Shown here: in pieces, positions 1 to 6,668 of the stretch
Position numbering within the stretch: the first letter of the stretch is position 1
Layout: each line of letters opens with the position of its first letter
Source of the DNA: an uncultured Oscillibacter sp.
Lineage (GTDB): Bacteria; Bacillota; Clostridia; Oscillospirales; Oscillospiraceae
Reading direction: 5' to 3'
Assembly: GCA_910586735.1 (NCBI GenBank)
Contig: CAJUJW010000079.1
Span: 1 to 10,671, forward strand
Length of the DNA stretch: 10,671 bases
Translations under genes and position numbers: made by a program
Notes under the pieces: generated by a model
Told to the model about the DNA's origin: nothing
Database searches by the model: none
What the model saw: the letters and a program-made list of their open reading frames with translations, nothing else

Positions 1-585
1 CATCTCCCGCCAGAGGTCGTTGCCCTCTCGGGAGCGCTCGCCCACGCCGGTGAAAATGGAGTATCCGCCGTGCTCGGTCGCCACGTTGTGAATCAGCTCC
101 TGGATGAGCACGGTCTTGCCCACGCCCGCGCCGCCGAAGAGGCCGATCTTGCCCCCCCGGGGATAGGGCTCCAGCAGGTCGATGACCTTGATGCCCGTCT
201 CCAGAATCTCCACCGCCGGGCTCTGCTCGTCAAAGGCCGGGGGCTTGCGGTAAATGCTCCTCCGGGGCGTGTCCTCGGGCACGGGACCCTCTCCGTCAAT
301 GGGCTGGCCCAGGACGTTGAACATCCGCCCCAGGGTGGCTTTGCCCACCGGGACCTCGATGGTCCGGTCCGGCACATCCACGGCCAGGCCCCGGGCCAGG
401 CCCTCGCTGGGGGAGAGCATGACGCAGCGCACGGTGTTCTTCCCGATGTGCTGGGCCACCTCCATGACCCGGGTTCCCCCGTCCTTTTCCACGGTCAGCT
501 CCTCCCGCAGCCGGGGGAGGTCGCCGCTTTGTATCTCCACGTCCACCACGGGACCGGATACCTGTACAATGATCCCTCGTTCCAA
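1..585 (-). CDS. atpD: F1 ATP synthase subunit beta (3' part cut by window edge)
   Basis: This is the catalytic beta subunit of F1, which makes or hydrolyses ATP at the cytoplasmic face of the membrane. The 195 visible residues cover the N-terminal beta-barrel (about residues 1-75) and the start of the nucleotide-binding domain. The P-loop GGAGVGKT is at 151-158, and the catalytic glutamate is in the GVGERSREGNDL stretch (E183). The start is TTG: a GGGGAGG Shine-Dalgarno sits 8 bases upstream, the reading MERGIIVQVSGPVVD matches the usual beta N-terminus, and no in-frame ATG lies nearby. It begins 5 bases after the atpG stop, so it is probably translated in series with it. The C-terminal domain, with the rest of the catalytic site, lies outside the window. 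Subunit epsilon (atpC) would be expected next but is not visible. Confidence 0.97.
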   Translation of the reverse strand, partial: MERGIIVQVSGPVVDVEIQSGDLPRLREELTVEKDGGTRVMEVAQHIGKNTVRCVMLSPSEGLARGLAVDVPDRTIEVPVGKATLGRMFNVLGQPIDGEGPVPEDTPRRSIYRKPPAFDEQSPAVEILETGIKVIDLLEPYPRGGKIGLFGGAGVGKTVLIQELIHNVATEHGGYSIFTGVGERSREGNDLWREM

Positions 586-590
586 AAATC

Positions 591-1487
591 TTACCTCCCC
601 TTCTTCTGGCGCTGGGCCCTGGCCCCGGCGGAAATCTCCGTGATCTCCTGGGTGATGGCCGCCTGCCGGACCCGGTTGTACTGGAGGGACAGCTCCCCCA
701 GCAGCTTCCCGGCGTTCCGGTCCGCATTGTCCATGGCGGTCATCCGGGCGTTTTGCTCACAGCAGAAGCTGTCGATCAGGGCGCTGTAGATGAAGCCGGT
801 GACATAGCTCTGCATGATGCTGTTCAGCACGGTCCCCACATCGGGGTAGAACTCGAAGCGCTCCGTCATGGCCCCCTCCCCCGCCGGGGCCCCGGTGAAG
901 TGGGTCCGGTGCAGGGGCAGGAGCCGGGTGGCCCTGGCCTGGAAGCTCATGGCGCTCTCCATGTCCGTGTAGATGACGTAGATCTCTTTCAGCTCTCCCT
1001 GGTCAAAGCCGTCCAGCAGAAGCGCGCTGATCTCCCTGGCCCTGGCCATGGTGGGGTTCTGGGCGGTGTAGAGGAAGCTGTGCTCAATGGGAATCCGCCG
1101 CTGGTCGAAGAACCGCCGCCCGTACTCCCCCACCACGAAGAGCTTGGTGTCCGGGTGCCGCTCCAGAAGGCGCTGGGCCTCCCGGATGGCGTTCTGGTTA
1201 TAGGCTCCGGCCAGACCCTTGTCGGCGGTGATGAGCAGACAGCCGTAGGTCCCCTCCAGGGGCGCGTCGCTGCCCACGGGGTAGAAAAAGCGGCTGTCCA
1301 CGTTGTAGGCCGTGTGGAAAATCCGGCGGATCTCCCCCCGGAGGGCCTCGAAGTAGGGCCGGGTCTGGTCCAGCTCCTGCCGGGCCCGGCGGAGCTTCGT
1401 GGAGGCGATGAGGTACATGGCGTTGGTGATTTTCCGGGTCTCCCCCACACTCTCAATGTGGGTCTTGATCTCCTTGGTCCCCGCCAT
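591..1487 (-). CDS. atpG: F1 ATP synthase subunit gamma
   Basis: This is the central rotor shaft of F1, which couples c-ring rotation to the alpha3beta3 catalytic head. The 298-residue length is typical. The N-terminal helix is recognisable (residues 2-37, including ETRKITNAMYLIASTKLRRA), and so is the C-terminal helix with its conserved end (AMDNADRNAGKLLGEL, then QYNRVRQAAITQEITEI). A Rossmann-like middle contains TADKGLAGAYNQN. The frame stays open 33 codons further upstream, inside atpA, but the family start MAGTKEIK begins at 1487, one base after the atpA stop, with an AAGGG-type ribosome site in the end of atpA. That tight junction suggests translational coupling. Nothing in the sequence suggests loss of function. 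Confidence 0.97.
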   Translation of the reverse strand: MAGTKEIKTHIESVGETRKITNAMYLIASTKLRRARQELDQTRPYFEALRGEIRRIFHTAYNVDSRFFYPVGSDAPLEGTYGCLLITADKGLAGAYNQNAIREAQRLLERHPDTKLFVVGEYGRRFFDQRRIPIEHSFLYTAQNPTMARAREISALLLDGFDQGELKEIYVIYTDMESAMSFQARATRLLPLHRTHFTGAPAGEGAMTERFEFYPDVGTVLNSIMQSYVTGFIYSALIDSFCCEQNARMTAMDNADRNAGKLLGELSLQYNRVRQAAITQEITEISAGARAQRQKKGR

Positions 1488-1488
1488 G

Positions 1489-3243
1489 TCAGCCGCCCTT
1501 CTTCCCGCTGAAGGTCTCCAGGGCGTGCCGGGCCAGGGAGATAATCTCCTCCCGGTCCTCCGGGGCCATCTGGCCCGTGCGGTCAATCCGGCCGCAGAGG
1601 TCCGGGGCCTCCGCCTCCACCTCCGAGAGCAGGTGAGCCCGGAAGGCGTCCATCCGCTCCAGGGGCACCTCCTGCATCACGTGGGCCATGGCCGCCGTCA
1701 GGACCACCACCTGCTGGTGCTGGGACAGCGGGGCGTACCGGGGCTGGCGCAGCAGGCGCATGAGGCCCTGGCCGTAGGTCAGCTGGCGCTTGGTGGCGTC
1801 GTCCAGGTCGCTGGAGAACTGGGTGAAGACCTCCATCTCCCGGTACTGGGCCAGGTCCAGCCGGAGGGTGCCCACGGCCTTTTTCACGGCCTTGGTCTGG
1901 GCGTCGCCGCCCACGCGGGAGACGGAGAGGCCCACGTTGACGGCGGGCCGCTGGCCCGCGAAGAACAGGTCGCTCTCCAGGAAAATCTGCCCGTCGGTGA
2001 TGGAGATGATATTGGTCGGAATGTAGGCGGACACGTCTCCCGCCTGGGTCTCCACAATGGGCAAAGCGGTCATGCTGCCGCCTCCCAGCTCGTCGGAGAG
2101 GTGGGCCGCCCGCTCCAGGAGCCGGGAGTGGAGGTAGAACACGTCGCCGGGATACGCCTCCCGCCCCGGGGAGCGCTCCAAAAGGAGGCTCAGTGTCCGG
2201 TAGGCGATGGCGTGCTTGCTCAAATCGTCGTAGACAATCAGCACATCCCGGCCCTGGCGCATAAAGTGCTCCCCCAGGGCGCAGCCCGCGTAGGGGGCGA
2301 TATATTGCAGGGCCGCCGAGGCGCTGGCCGGGGCGCTGACCACGGCGGTGTACTCCATGGCCCCCCGGCGGCTCAGGTTCTCCACAATCTGGGCCACGGA
2401 GCTGGCCTTCTGCCCGATGGCCACGTAGATGCACACCACGTCCTTCCCCTTCTGGTTCAGGATGGTGTCCAGGGCGATGGCCGTTTTGCCCGTCTGCCGG
2501 TCGCCGATGATCAGCTCCCGCTGGCCCCGTCCGATGGGGAACATGGAGTCGATGGCCAGCAGCCCCGTCTCCATGGGGGCGTTCACCGGCTGGCGGTCCA
2601 GGATGCCGGGGGCCGGGGCCTCGATGGGCCGGTAGGCCTCCTCCCGAATCTTGCCCTTGCCGTCCACAGGGACGCCCAAGGCGTCCACCACCCGGCCCAG
2701 GAAACCCTCGCCCACGGGCATGCCGGCGGTTTTCAGGGTCCGGCGGACCATGCTGCCGGCGGAGACCTCCTCGCCGCTGCCGAAGAGGACGCAGCTGACG
2801 CCGTCCCGGCGCAGGTCCTGCACCATGCCCTTGACGCCGGAGCTGAACAGCAAAATCTCGCCATACTGGGCGTGGTCCAGGCCCTTGACGGAGGCGATCT
2901 CGCCGTCCACCGCCGTCACCTCGCCGATCTCCTCGGGGGCCACGGCCACGGTCCAATCCTCCACCGCCTGGCGCATCAGGGGCAGAATATTGTTAGCCCC
3001 GCTTTCCAGCCCCCGGACATAGTCCCGGAACTGCCGCACCCGGCCCTGCAAGGTCCAGTCGTACATGTCCGCCCCCACCTGGAGGCGGAAGCCCTGCTTC
3101 AGCGCCGGGTCCTCCTCCCATTGCAGGGGAATTTTCCGCTTGTACTTGTCCGCCAGAAATTTCTCAAAGCGCCGGAGCTGTTCCTCCGTGGGCTTGACGG
3201 CGCTGCGGAGCTCCGCCTTGAGGCTGCCTCTAGTGGTCCTCAT
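1489..3243 (-). CDS. atpA: F1 ATP synthase subunit alpha with an N-terminal delta/OSCP C-terminal domain (delta-alpha fusion)
   Basis: The protein has 584 residues, about 80 more than a normal alpha of roughly 500. Residues about 84-584 form a full alpha: the barrel domain, P-loop GDRQTGKT at 247-254, Walker B LIVYDD ending at D340, and the arginine finger R443 in VSRVGG. Residues about 10-78 do not belong to alpha. They read like the C-terminal domain of delta/OSCP, with TEEQLRRFEKFLADKYKRKI, then DPALKQGFRLQVG, then DWTLQGRVRQFRDYV; compare the usual delta pattern DPSLIGGvvvriGdkviDgSirgRLeqLr. The start at 3243 is well supported by a GGAGGGAGGAGG ribosome site and overlaps the end of atpF by 14 bases, which leaves no room for atpH. 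Internal ATG codons exist (M60, M90), but M90 has no clear ribosome site just upstream. The alpha identity is certain; the fused domain is recognised by eye. Confidence 0.95.
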   Translation of the reverse strand: MRTTRGSLKAELRSAVKPTEEQLRRFEKFLADKYKRKIPLQWEEDPALKQGFRLQVGADMYDWTLQGRVRQFRDYVRGLESGANNILPLMRQAVEDWTVAVAPEEIGEVTAVDGEIASVKGLDHAQYGEILLFSSGVKGMVQDLRRDGVSCVLFGSGEEVSAGSMVRRTLKTAGMPVGEGFLGRVVDALGVPVDGKGKIREEAYRPIEAPAPGILDRQPVNAPMETGLLAIDSMFPIGRGQRELIIGDRQTGKTAIALDTILNQKGKDVVCIYVAIGQKASSVAQIVENLSRRGAMEYTAVVSAPASASAALQYIAPYAGCALGEHFMRQGRDVLIVYDDLSKHAIAYRTLSLLLERSPGREAYPGDVFYLHSRLLERAAHLSDELGGGSMTALPIVETQAGDVSAYIPTNIISITDGQIFLESDLFFAGQRPAVNVGLSVSRVGGDAQTKAVKKAVGTLRLDLAQYREMEVFTQFSSDLDDATKRQLTYGQGLMRLLRQPRYAPLSQHQQVVVLTAAMAHVMQEVPLERMDAFRAHLLSEVEAEAPDLCGRIDRTGQMAPEDREEIISLARHALETFSGKKGG

Positions 3244-3724
3244 GGGCTCCTCCTCCCTCCGCCAAATTCAGGAATTGGTCGAAGAGGTCCGTGTCGGCCT
3301 TCACCGTCAGCTTCTTCACCGCGGCCACCGTCAGCTCCCGCAGCTCCCGCTGGGACTCCCGGATGATCTGTTCCCGGCTGCTGGCGGCCTCCTCCTTGGC
3401 CTTGGCGACGATCTGCTTCGCCTGGGCCATCTGCTCCTCCACGGACTGCTGGACCGCCGCCTGGGCCTTGGCCCGGGCCTGGTGGATCTCCTCCTCCGCC
3501 CCATCCAGCTTGGCCCGGTAGGCGGCTTTCAGCTCCTCCGCCTCCCGGAGCTTCCCGGCGGCCTGATCCTCCAAATCCCGGTAATAGGCTTCCCGCTTTT
3601 CCATGAACTGCTTCACCGGCTTGTAGAGCAGGAAGTACAGCCCGCCGGTGAGAATCGCCAGGTTCATCCAGTGCAGCAGAATCTGCTGCCAGTCAACATT
3701 CAGGGGAATATTCACAGCCTCCAC
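3230..3724 (-). CDS. atpF: F0 ATP synthase subunit b
   Basis: This is the peripheral stalk subunit: one N-terminal membrane helix anchors a long cytoplasmic coiled coil that holds F1 static against the rotor. The 164-residue protein has the expected plan. A transmembrane segment lies at about residues 11-35, followed by the typical LYKPVKQFMEKREAYYRDLEDQ, a charged Ala/Glu/Lys-rich helix to about residue 130, and a C-terminal part (VAAVKKLTV) that in the family contacts delta. The start is GTG, 5 bases after the atpE stop, preceded by AAGG. A second GTG three codons on is possible. The C-terminus (GGGAHEDH) is encoded over the ribosome site and start of atpA. Its normal partner delta is represented here only by the domain fused to alpha. 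Confidence 0.95.
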   Translation of the reverse strand: MEAVNIPLNVDWQQILLHWMNLAILTGGLYFLLYKPVKQFMEKREAYYRDLEDQAAGKLREAEELKAAYRAKLDGAEEEIHQARAKAQAAVQQSVEEQMAQAKQIVAKAKEEAASSREQIIRESQRELRELTVAAVKKLTVKADTDLFDQFLNLAEGGGAHEDH

Positions 3725-3729
3725 CTGCC

Positions 3730-4089
3730 TTACAACACGAAGATGATGAGGATGACCACCAGCAGGGCGTAGATGATGGCCGTCTCAATAAAGACCAGGC
3801 CCAGCATCAGCATGGTCCGAATCTTGCTCTCGGCCTCCGGCTGGCGTCCGATGCTCTCCACCGCCTTGCCGGTGGCGATACCCATGCCCAGGCCGCCGCC
3901 CAGGGCCGCCAGGCCGATGGCCACGGCGGAGGCCAGGCCCTTTCCGCCGGAGGCGTCCTCTCCCTGGACCTCCTCTTGGGCGTTGGGCGCCCCGGTTTCC
4001 TCCCCCGCCGCCAGGGCGGGCACGGCCAGGGCCGCCGCCAGCAGCAGCACCAGGCCCAGCATCCACAGCTTCTTTACAAACTTGCTCAT
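3730..4089 (-). CDS. atpE: F0 ATP synthase subunit c with signal-peptide-like N-terminus and acidic linker
   Basis: This is the proteolipid that forms the rotating ion-carrying ring in the membrane. The c hairpin occupies about residues 51-119: helix 1 with the glycine pattern GGGLGMGIATGKAVE, the polar loop RQPEA, and helix 2 with the ion-binding glutamate in FIETAIIYALL (E102 from this start). Unlike standard c subunits of 70-90 residues, it starts with KK followed by a hydrophobic stretch ending VPALAA, which looks like a signal peptide, then an acidic linker of about 20 residues (GEETGAPNAQEEVQGEDASG). The residue aligned with the helix-1 glutamine of sodium-binding rings is Met, so proton use is more likely, though a Thr follows the glutamate. 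The start is uncertain: GTG at 4092 and ATG at 4089 are adjacent, behind GGGAGG at 4104-4099. ATG was chosen. Confidence 0.95.
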   Translation of the reverse strand: MSKFVKKLWMLGLVLLLAAALAVPALAAGEETGAPNAQEEVQGEDASGGKGLASAVAIGLAALGGGLGMGIATGKAVESIGRQPEAESKIRTMLMLGLVFIETAIIYALLVVILIIFVL

Positions 4090-4128
4090 CACAAAAATCC
4101 TCCCATTATGTTTGTTTTCAGGCCCCGC

Positions 4129-4953
4129 TCAGGCGGCCCGGCGCTTTTTCTTCTCCTTCGGCGGGGAGGGCTCGGACACCTCGCCGTAGTACAGGGCCGT
4201 CAGCATGGTCAGCACATAAGTCTGAATCAGCGCGTGAAGCAGGGTGAACAGCACGCCCACAATCACCGGCAGCACAAAGCTCAGGCTCACGTAGTAGTAC
4301 ACCAGCTCCGTCACCAGCAGCCCGCTGAGGAGCGCTCCGAAGAGCCGGAAGCTCATGGAGATGGGCAGGGAGAACTCCTTCAGCGTCTTCCCCACGCCCT
4401 TTATCCCGTTCACCGCGATGCCGCCGGAGAGGATCGTCAAATAGGAGAAGGTCCCCATGGCGATGGCGGCGTTCACATCGGACAGCGGCGCGGGCAGGGT
4501 GACGGCGTGGCCGTGGACCGTCACGGCCTGGAGCCCCAGGAGCTCAAACAGCGTCCCCACAAAGATGTACGCCCCGGCGGCGAAGATATAGGCCCCCAGG
4601 AAGCCGCAGCGGTGGGGGCTGCTGCTTTTCGCCATGCCGCTGAACAGGCCCACGGCCTCCTCCAGCAGCATCTGGAACCTCCCCGGCACGTACCGGAACC
4701 TGGGAATCACGAATACCCGGATACAGGCGGCGGCCAGGAGGAGAATCAGCGTCACCGTGAACGCCGAGACCAGCCCCGGATTCACCTCCTTAATCCCGAA
4801 GAGGCTGACCCGGTTCACGTCGTGGAGCACGGCGTCCCGCATGGCCTCCTTCACGGTCTCCGTCCGGCCGGGAGACCCCGCGGCCACAGCGCCCGCCAGC
4901 AGAAGCAAAATCGCCGCCAGCCACAGCGCCAGGCCCTTCTTGTGTTCTTTCAT
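4129..4953 (-). CDS. atpB: F0 ATP synthase subunit a
   Basis: This is the membrane stator channel that passes ions to the c-ring. The 274-residue protein is polytopic. The essential arginine is R203 in SMSFRLFGALLSG; the residue after RLFG, usually Asn, is Ala here. The penultimate helix carries HALIQTYVLTMLTALYYGE with Q244, the usual polar residue facing the ring. The first 26 residues are basic and then strongly hydrophobic, ending AVAAG; this could be a first membrane helix or a cleaved leader. The C-terminus is basic (KEKKKRRAA). The ATG has GAAGGGA upstream and is the first gene after the promoter at 5026-5053, with a leader of roughly 65 bases. No atpI-type small protein precedes it. 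atpE begins about 40 bases downstream. Confidence 0.95.
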   Translation of the reverse strand: MKEHKKGLALWLAAILLLLAGAVAAGSPGRTETVKEAMRDAVLHDVNRVSLFGIKEVNPGLVSAFTVTLILLLAAACIRVFVIPRFRYVPGRFQMLLEEAVGLFSGMAKSSSPHRCGFLGAYIFAAGAYIFVGTLFELLGLQAVTVHGHAVTLPAPLSDVNAAIAMGTFSYLTILSGGIAVNGIKGVGKTLKEFSLPISMSFRLFGALLSGLLVTELVYYYVSLSFVLPVIVGVLFTLLHALIQTYVLTMLTALYYGEVSEPSPPKEKKKRRAA

Positions 4954-4985
4954 CTGGCATCCCTTCTCTCAATCAGCTCCCCAAG

Positions 4986-5005
4986 CCCAGACCGGCGGGC
5001 CTGGG
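4986..5005 (-). promoter_or_regulatory. GC-rich hairpin in the atp operon leader
   Basis: In the predicted untranslated leader of the atp transcript, CCCAGGCC pairs with GGTCTGGG around a CGCC loop (8 pairs, one of them G-U). It begins about 14 bases after the predicted transcription start and has no T-tract, so it is not a standard terminator. It could stabilise the 5' end or be incidental in GC-rich DNA. Confidence 0.4.
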
Positions 5006-5025
5006 GGCGGAATCGGTACGGTTTG

Positions 5026-5053
5026 ATTATAGTAACTCTTCCGAAAATGTCAA
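5026..5053 (-). promoter_or_regulatory. Consensus sigma-A promoter of the atp operon
   Basis: On the minus strand there is a perfect TTGACA (5053-5048), a 16-base spacer and a perfect TATAAT (5031-5026). Transcription should start near 5019, about 65 bases before the atpB start codon. A fully consensus promoter fits strong constitutive expression of a major complex. It lies between the hemolysin-III gene and atpB, so the atp genes need not be read from upstream. Confidence 0.85.
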
Positions 5054-5184
5054 GTCTTCCAAGAGGGAAAACGCTTGCACAAAAGCGGCCGCCTCCGATT
5101 TTTTAACGGAGTCTTGATGCCGGAAAACGTCGAAAGGCCCGGGCCCCGTCCCCCTGGGACGAAGTCCGGACTTCCGCGCATTTA

Positions 5185-5895
5185 TCAGGCGGCGTAAATC
5201 TGGGTGTAAATGCCAATCCAGTGGAGGGCCGCCCCCGCCAGGACAAAGACATGCCACACGCAGTGGTCGTACCTCCTCTTCCCGGCAAAGGGGATCATCC
5301 CCAGGGTGTAGGCCAGGCCCCCGGCGAAGATGAACAGCAGAAGCGTCCGGCTCTCCAGATACATCCTGGGCAGGAACACCAGCCCGCTCCACCCGATGAG
5401 GAAGTACAGCGTAAAGTGCAGGGCCGGCCAGCGGCCGGGGCCGAACACGCACACCAGGGTCACTCCGGTCAAAATCACGGCCCACTGGACGCAGAACAGG
5501 GCCACGCCCACGGTCCCCTCTAGGTACAGCAGCAGGATGGGGGCGAAGGTTCCCCCGATGAGCAGGTAGATGGACGTGTAGTCAAACCGGCGGCAGACCC
5601 GCTTGGCCCTGGACCCGGCGGGCATGGCGTGGTAGACGCAGCTCATCAGCATCATCAGCACCATGCTGACCCCGTAGACGCAGGAGGCCAGCAGTTTCAT
5701 GGGCGTGTCGGACCGGGCCAGCAGAAGCGCCAGGGCCCACGCCGCCCCCAGGGCGCCCAGGCCGTGGCTGACGGCGTTGAACACCTCCGCCCCCAGGGTC
5801 AGCCGGGGCGGCTCGTTCCGGGCCTGCACCTTCGCCCTGCGCACCGCCCGCAGGCGGGCCTTCTGCAATTGTCTCTGAGTTAAAACCGCCTCCAT
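5185..5895 (-). CDS. Hemolysin III / PAQR family membrane protein
   Basis: This 236-residue integral membrane protein has about seven hydrophobic segments after a basic N-terminus (residues 1-30). Family landmarks are visible in order: EVFNAVSHGLGALGA (36-50), SCVYHA with S85 and H89, FDYTSIYLLIGGTFAPI with D105, and near the C-terminus YDHCVWHVFVLAGAALHW with H211 and H215. In the PAQR/HlyIII superfamily (Pfam HlyIII) the Ser, Asp and three His residues form a metal site and the fold may act as a hydrolase or membrane-stress factor; the hemolysin name is historical. The start at 5895 has GGGGAGGT upstream. It lies upstream of the atp operon but is separated from it by the atp promoter. I infer no functional link. 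Confidence 0.9.
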   Translation of the reverse strand: MEAVLTQRQLQKARLRAVRRAKVQARNEPPRLTLGAEVFNAVSHGLGALGAAWALALLLARSDTPMKLLASCVYGVSMVLMMLMSCVYHAMPAGSRAKRVCRRFDYTSIYLLIGGTFAPILLLYLEGTVGVALFCVQWAVILTGVTLVCVFGPGRWPALHFTLYFLIGWSGLVFLPRMYLESRTLLLFIFAGGLAYTLGMIPFAGKRRYDHCVWHVFVLAGAALHWIGIYTQIYAA

Positions 5896-5949
5896 AGTAC
5901 ACCTCCCCAGCCAGCGCTGTTGAAATCATATAATCTAGTTTTCAATACC

Positions 5950-5978
5950 ATATTACACGATTCCATTTTATATTGCAA
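5950..5978 (-). promoter_or_regulatory. Candidate promoter of the hemolysin-III gene
   Basis: The minus strand shows TTGCAA (5978-5973), a 17-base spacer and TAATAT (5955-5950), each matching consensus at four of six positions, in AT-rich DNA about 55 bases upstream of the start codon. Another -10-like TATGAT lies downstream without a good -35 partner. This is a weak call based on spacing and context. Confidence 0.35.
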
Positions 5979-6099
5979 GTAGTTTTTGCAAAAAATTTTG
6001 ATCTATCCCGTTGCCCTGGATTTTAGCACAAAGCCGGGGCGAAATCTTTGGATAAATCGCCGAAATTTTTGCGTTCAAACCCAAAAAATGGAGGCGGGA

Positions 6100-6116
6100 T
6101 TTTCCATTCTGGAAAA
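6100..6116. promoter_or_regulatory. Inverted repeat, possible operator upstream of the LytTR gene
   Basis: TTTTCC (6100-6105) and GGAAAA (6111-6116) form a perfect 6-base inverted repeat with a 5-base centre. It lies 44 bases before the -35 box of the LytTR gene, a common place for an activator site. LytTR proteins usually bind direct repeats, so the link to the neighbouring gene is only a guess. Confidence 0.25.
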
Positions 6117-6160
6117 CGTACCACTGAGCGGGGAAAAAGGGCCACAGAGACCCGGGCGTC

Positions 6161-6188
6161 TTGCAATTCCCCTCCCCTCTGCTACAAT
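6161..6188 (+). promoter_or_regulatory. Promoter of the LytTR-DUF3021 operon
   Basis: TTGCAA (6161-6166), a 16-base pyrimidine-rich spacer and TACAAT (6183-6188; one mismatch to consensus). Transcription would start near 6195, giving a very short leader of about 15 bases that contains the ribosome site GAGAGGTGGG. The weak -35 suits a promoter that needs an activator. Confidence 0.65.
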
Positions 6189-6209
6189 GGTCCCGAGAGG
6201 TGGGAAGCC

Positions 6210-6668
6210 ATGAAAATCACGCTGAATCAAAGCCCGTCCTTTGGGGAGACGGAAATCATCATCAACTGCCCCCAGGCGGACGAGGACATCCTGCGGCTGG
6301 TTGCCATGCTGCGGGTCTACCAGAAAAAGCTGGTGGGCATCCTGGACGGAGAGCGGCACCTGCTGGACGTGAAGGACATCCTGTACATCGACACAGCGGA
6401 CAAGAAGACCTTCCTCTACACGGAAAAGCAGGTTTTCCAAAGCGCCCTGCGGCTGTACGAGCTGGAGGACACGCTGAAGGAGCTGGACTTCTTCCGGGCG
6501 GGGCGGTCCTCCATCCTCAACTTCCGCCGGGTGCGGTCCGTCCGCCCGGAACTGGGGCGGCGGTGGCTGGTGACCATGGACAACGGCGAGCAGATCTGGG
6601 TGTCCCGCCAGTACGCCGGAGAGTTGAGGGAAAAATTGCGGCAAGCGGAAAGGAGCATTTTCCAATGA
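6210..6668 (+). CDS. LytTR-family DNA-binding protein
   Basis: This 152-residue cytoplasmic transcription regulator has a LytTR domain at about residues 42-148 and no receiver domain. Visible family features are LLDVKDILYIDTADKKTFLYT (start of the beta-rich DNA-binding domain), FFRAGRSSILNFRRVRSVRP (94-113), and the closing MDNGEQIWVSRQYAGELREKL. The first 40 residues (a beta strand and a helix, TEIIINCPQADEDILRLVAM) are usual for stand-alone LytTR proteins of Firmicutes. The ATG at 6210 was chosen over an open frame reaching upstream because AGGTGG precedes it and MKITLNQ is a typical start. Its stop overlaps the next gene's ATG. In this family such proteins are usually paired with a DUF3021 membrane protein, as here, and control their own operon or transport genes; the signal is unknown. 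Confidence 0.9.
   Translation: MKITLNQSPSFGETEIIINCPQADEDILRLVAMLRVYQKKLVGILDGERHLLDVKDILYIDTADKKTFLYTEKQVFQSALRLYELEDTLKELDFFRAGRSSILNFRRVRSVRPELGRRWLVTMDNGEQIWVSRQYAGELREKLRQAERSIFQ

Larger units (their letters stand above)
5896..6209. other. Divergent intergenic region between hemolysin-III gene and LytTR gene
   Basis: This 314-base stretch is AT-rich near 5930-6000 and 6055-6120 and holds the control regions of both outward-reading genes. I see promoters on each strand (listed separately), a 12-base palindrome TTTTTGCAAAAA at 5983-5994, and an inverted repeat TTTTCC-N5-GGAAAA at 6100-6116. A frame runs open through 6048-6209 ahead of the LytTR start, but its composition and the promoter inside it argue that it is not translated. 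Confidence 0.6.

Noticed and set aside
1399..3366. Long plus-strand open frame of 655 codons opposite atpA
   Set aside because: It is antisense to a certain atpA gene. It is rich in His, Gly, Gln and Val, as expected from the reverse frame of GC-rich coding DNA, and has no family pattern.
3976..5106. Plus-strand frame of 376 codons opposite atpB and atpE
   Set aside because: It is antisense to recognisable ATP synthase genes and has shadow-type composition.
5161..5174. Perfect palindrome GAAGTCCGGACTTC after the hemolysin-III gene
   Set aside because: It has no T-tract and no loop room for a stable hairpin, so I could not call it the terminator of that gene. It may be chance in GC-rich DNA.
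5983..5994. Palindrome TTTTTGCAAAAA near the hemolysin-III promoter
   Set aside because: It is a simple A/T-run palindrome in an AT-rich intergenic region, too weak to call an operator.
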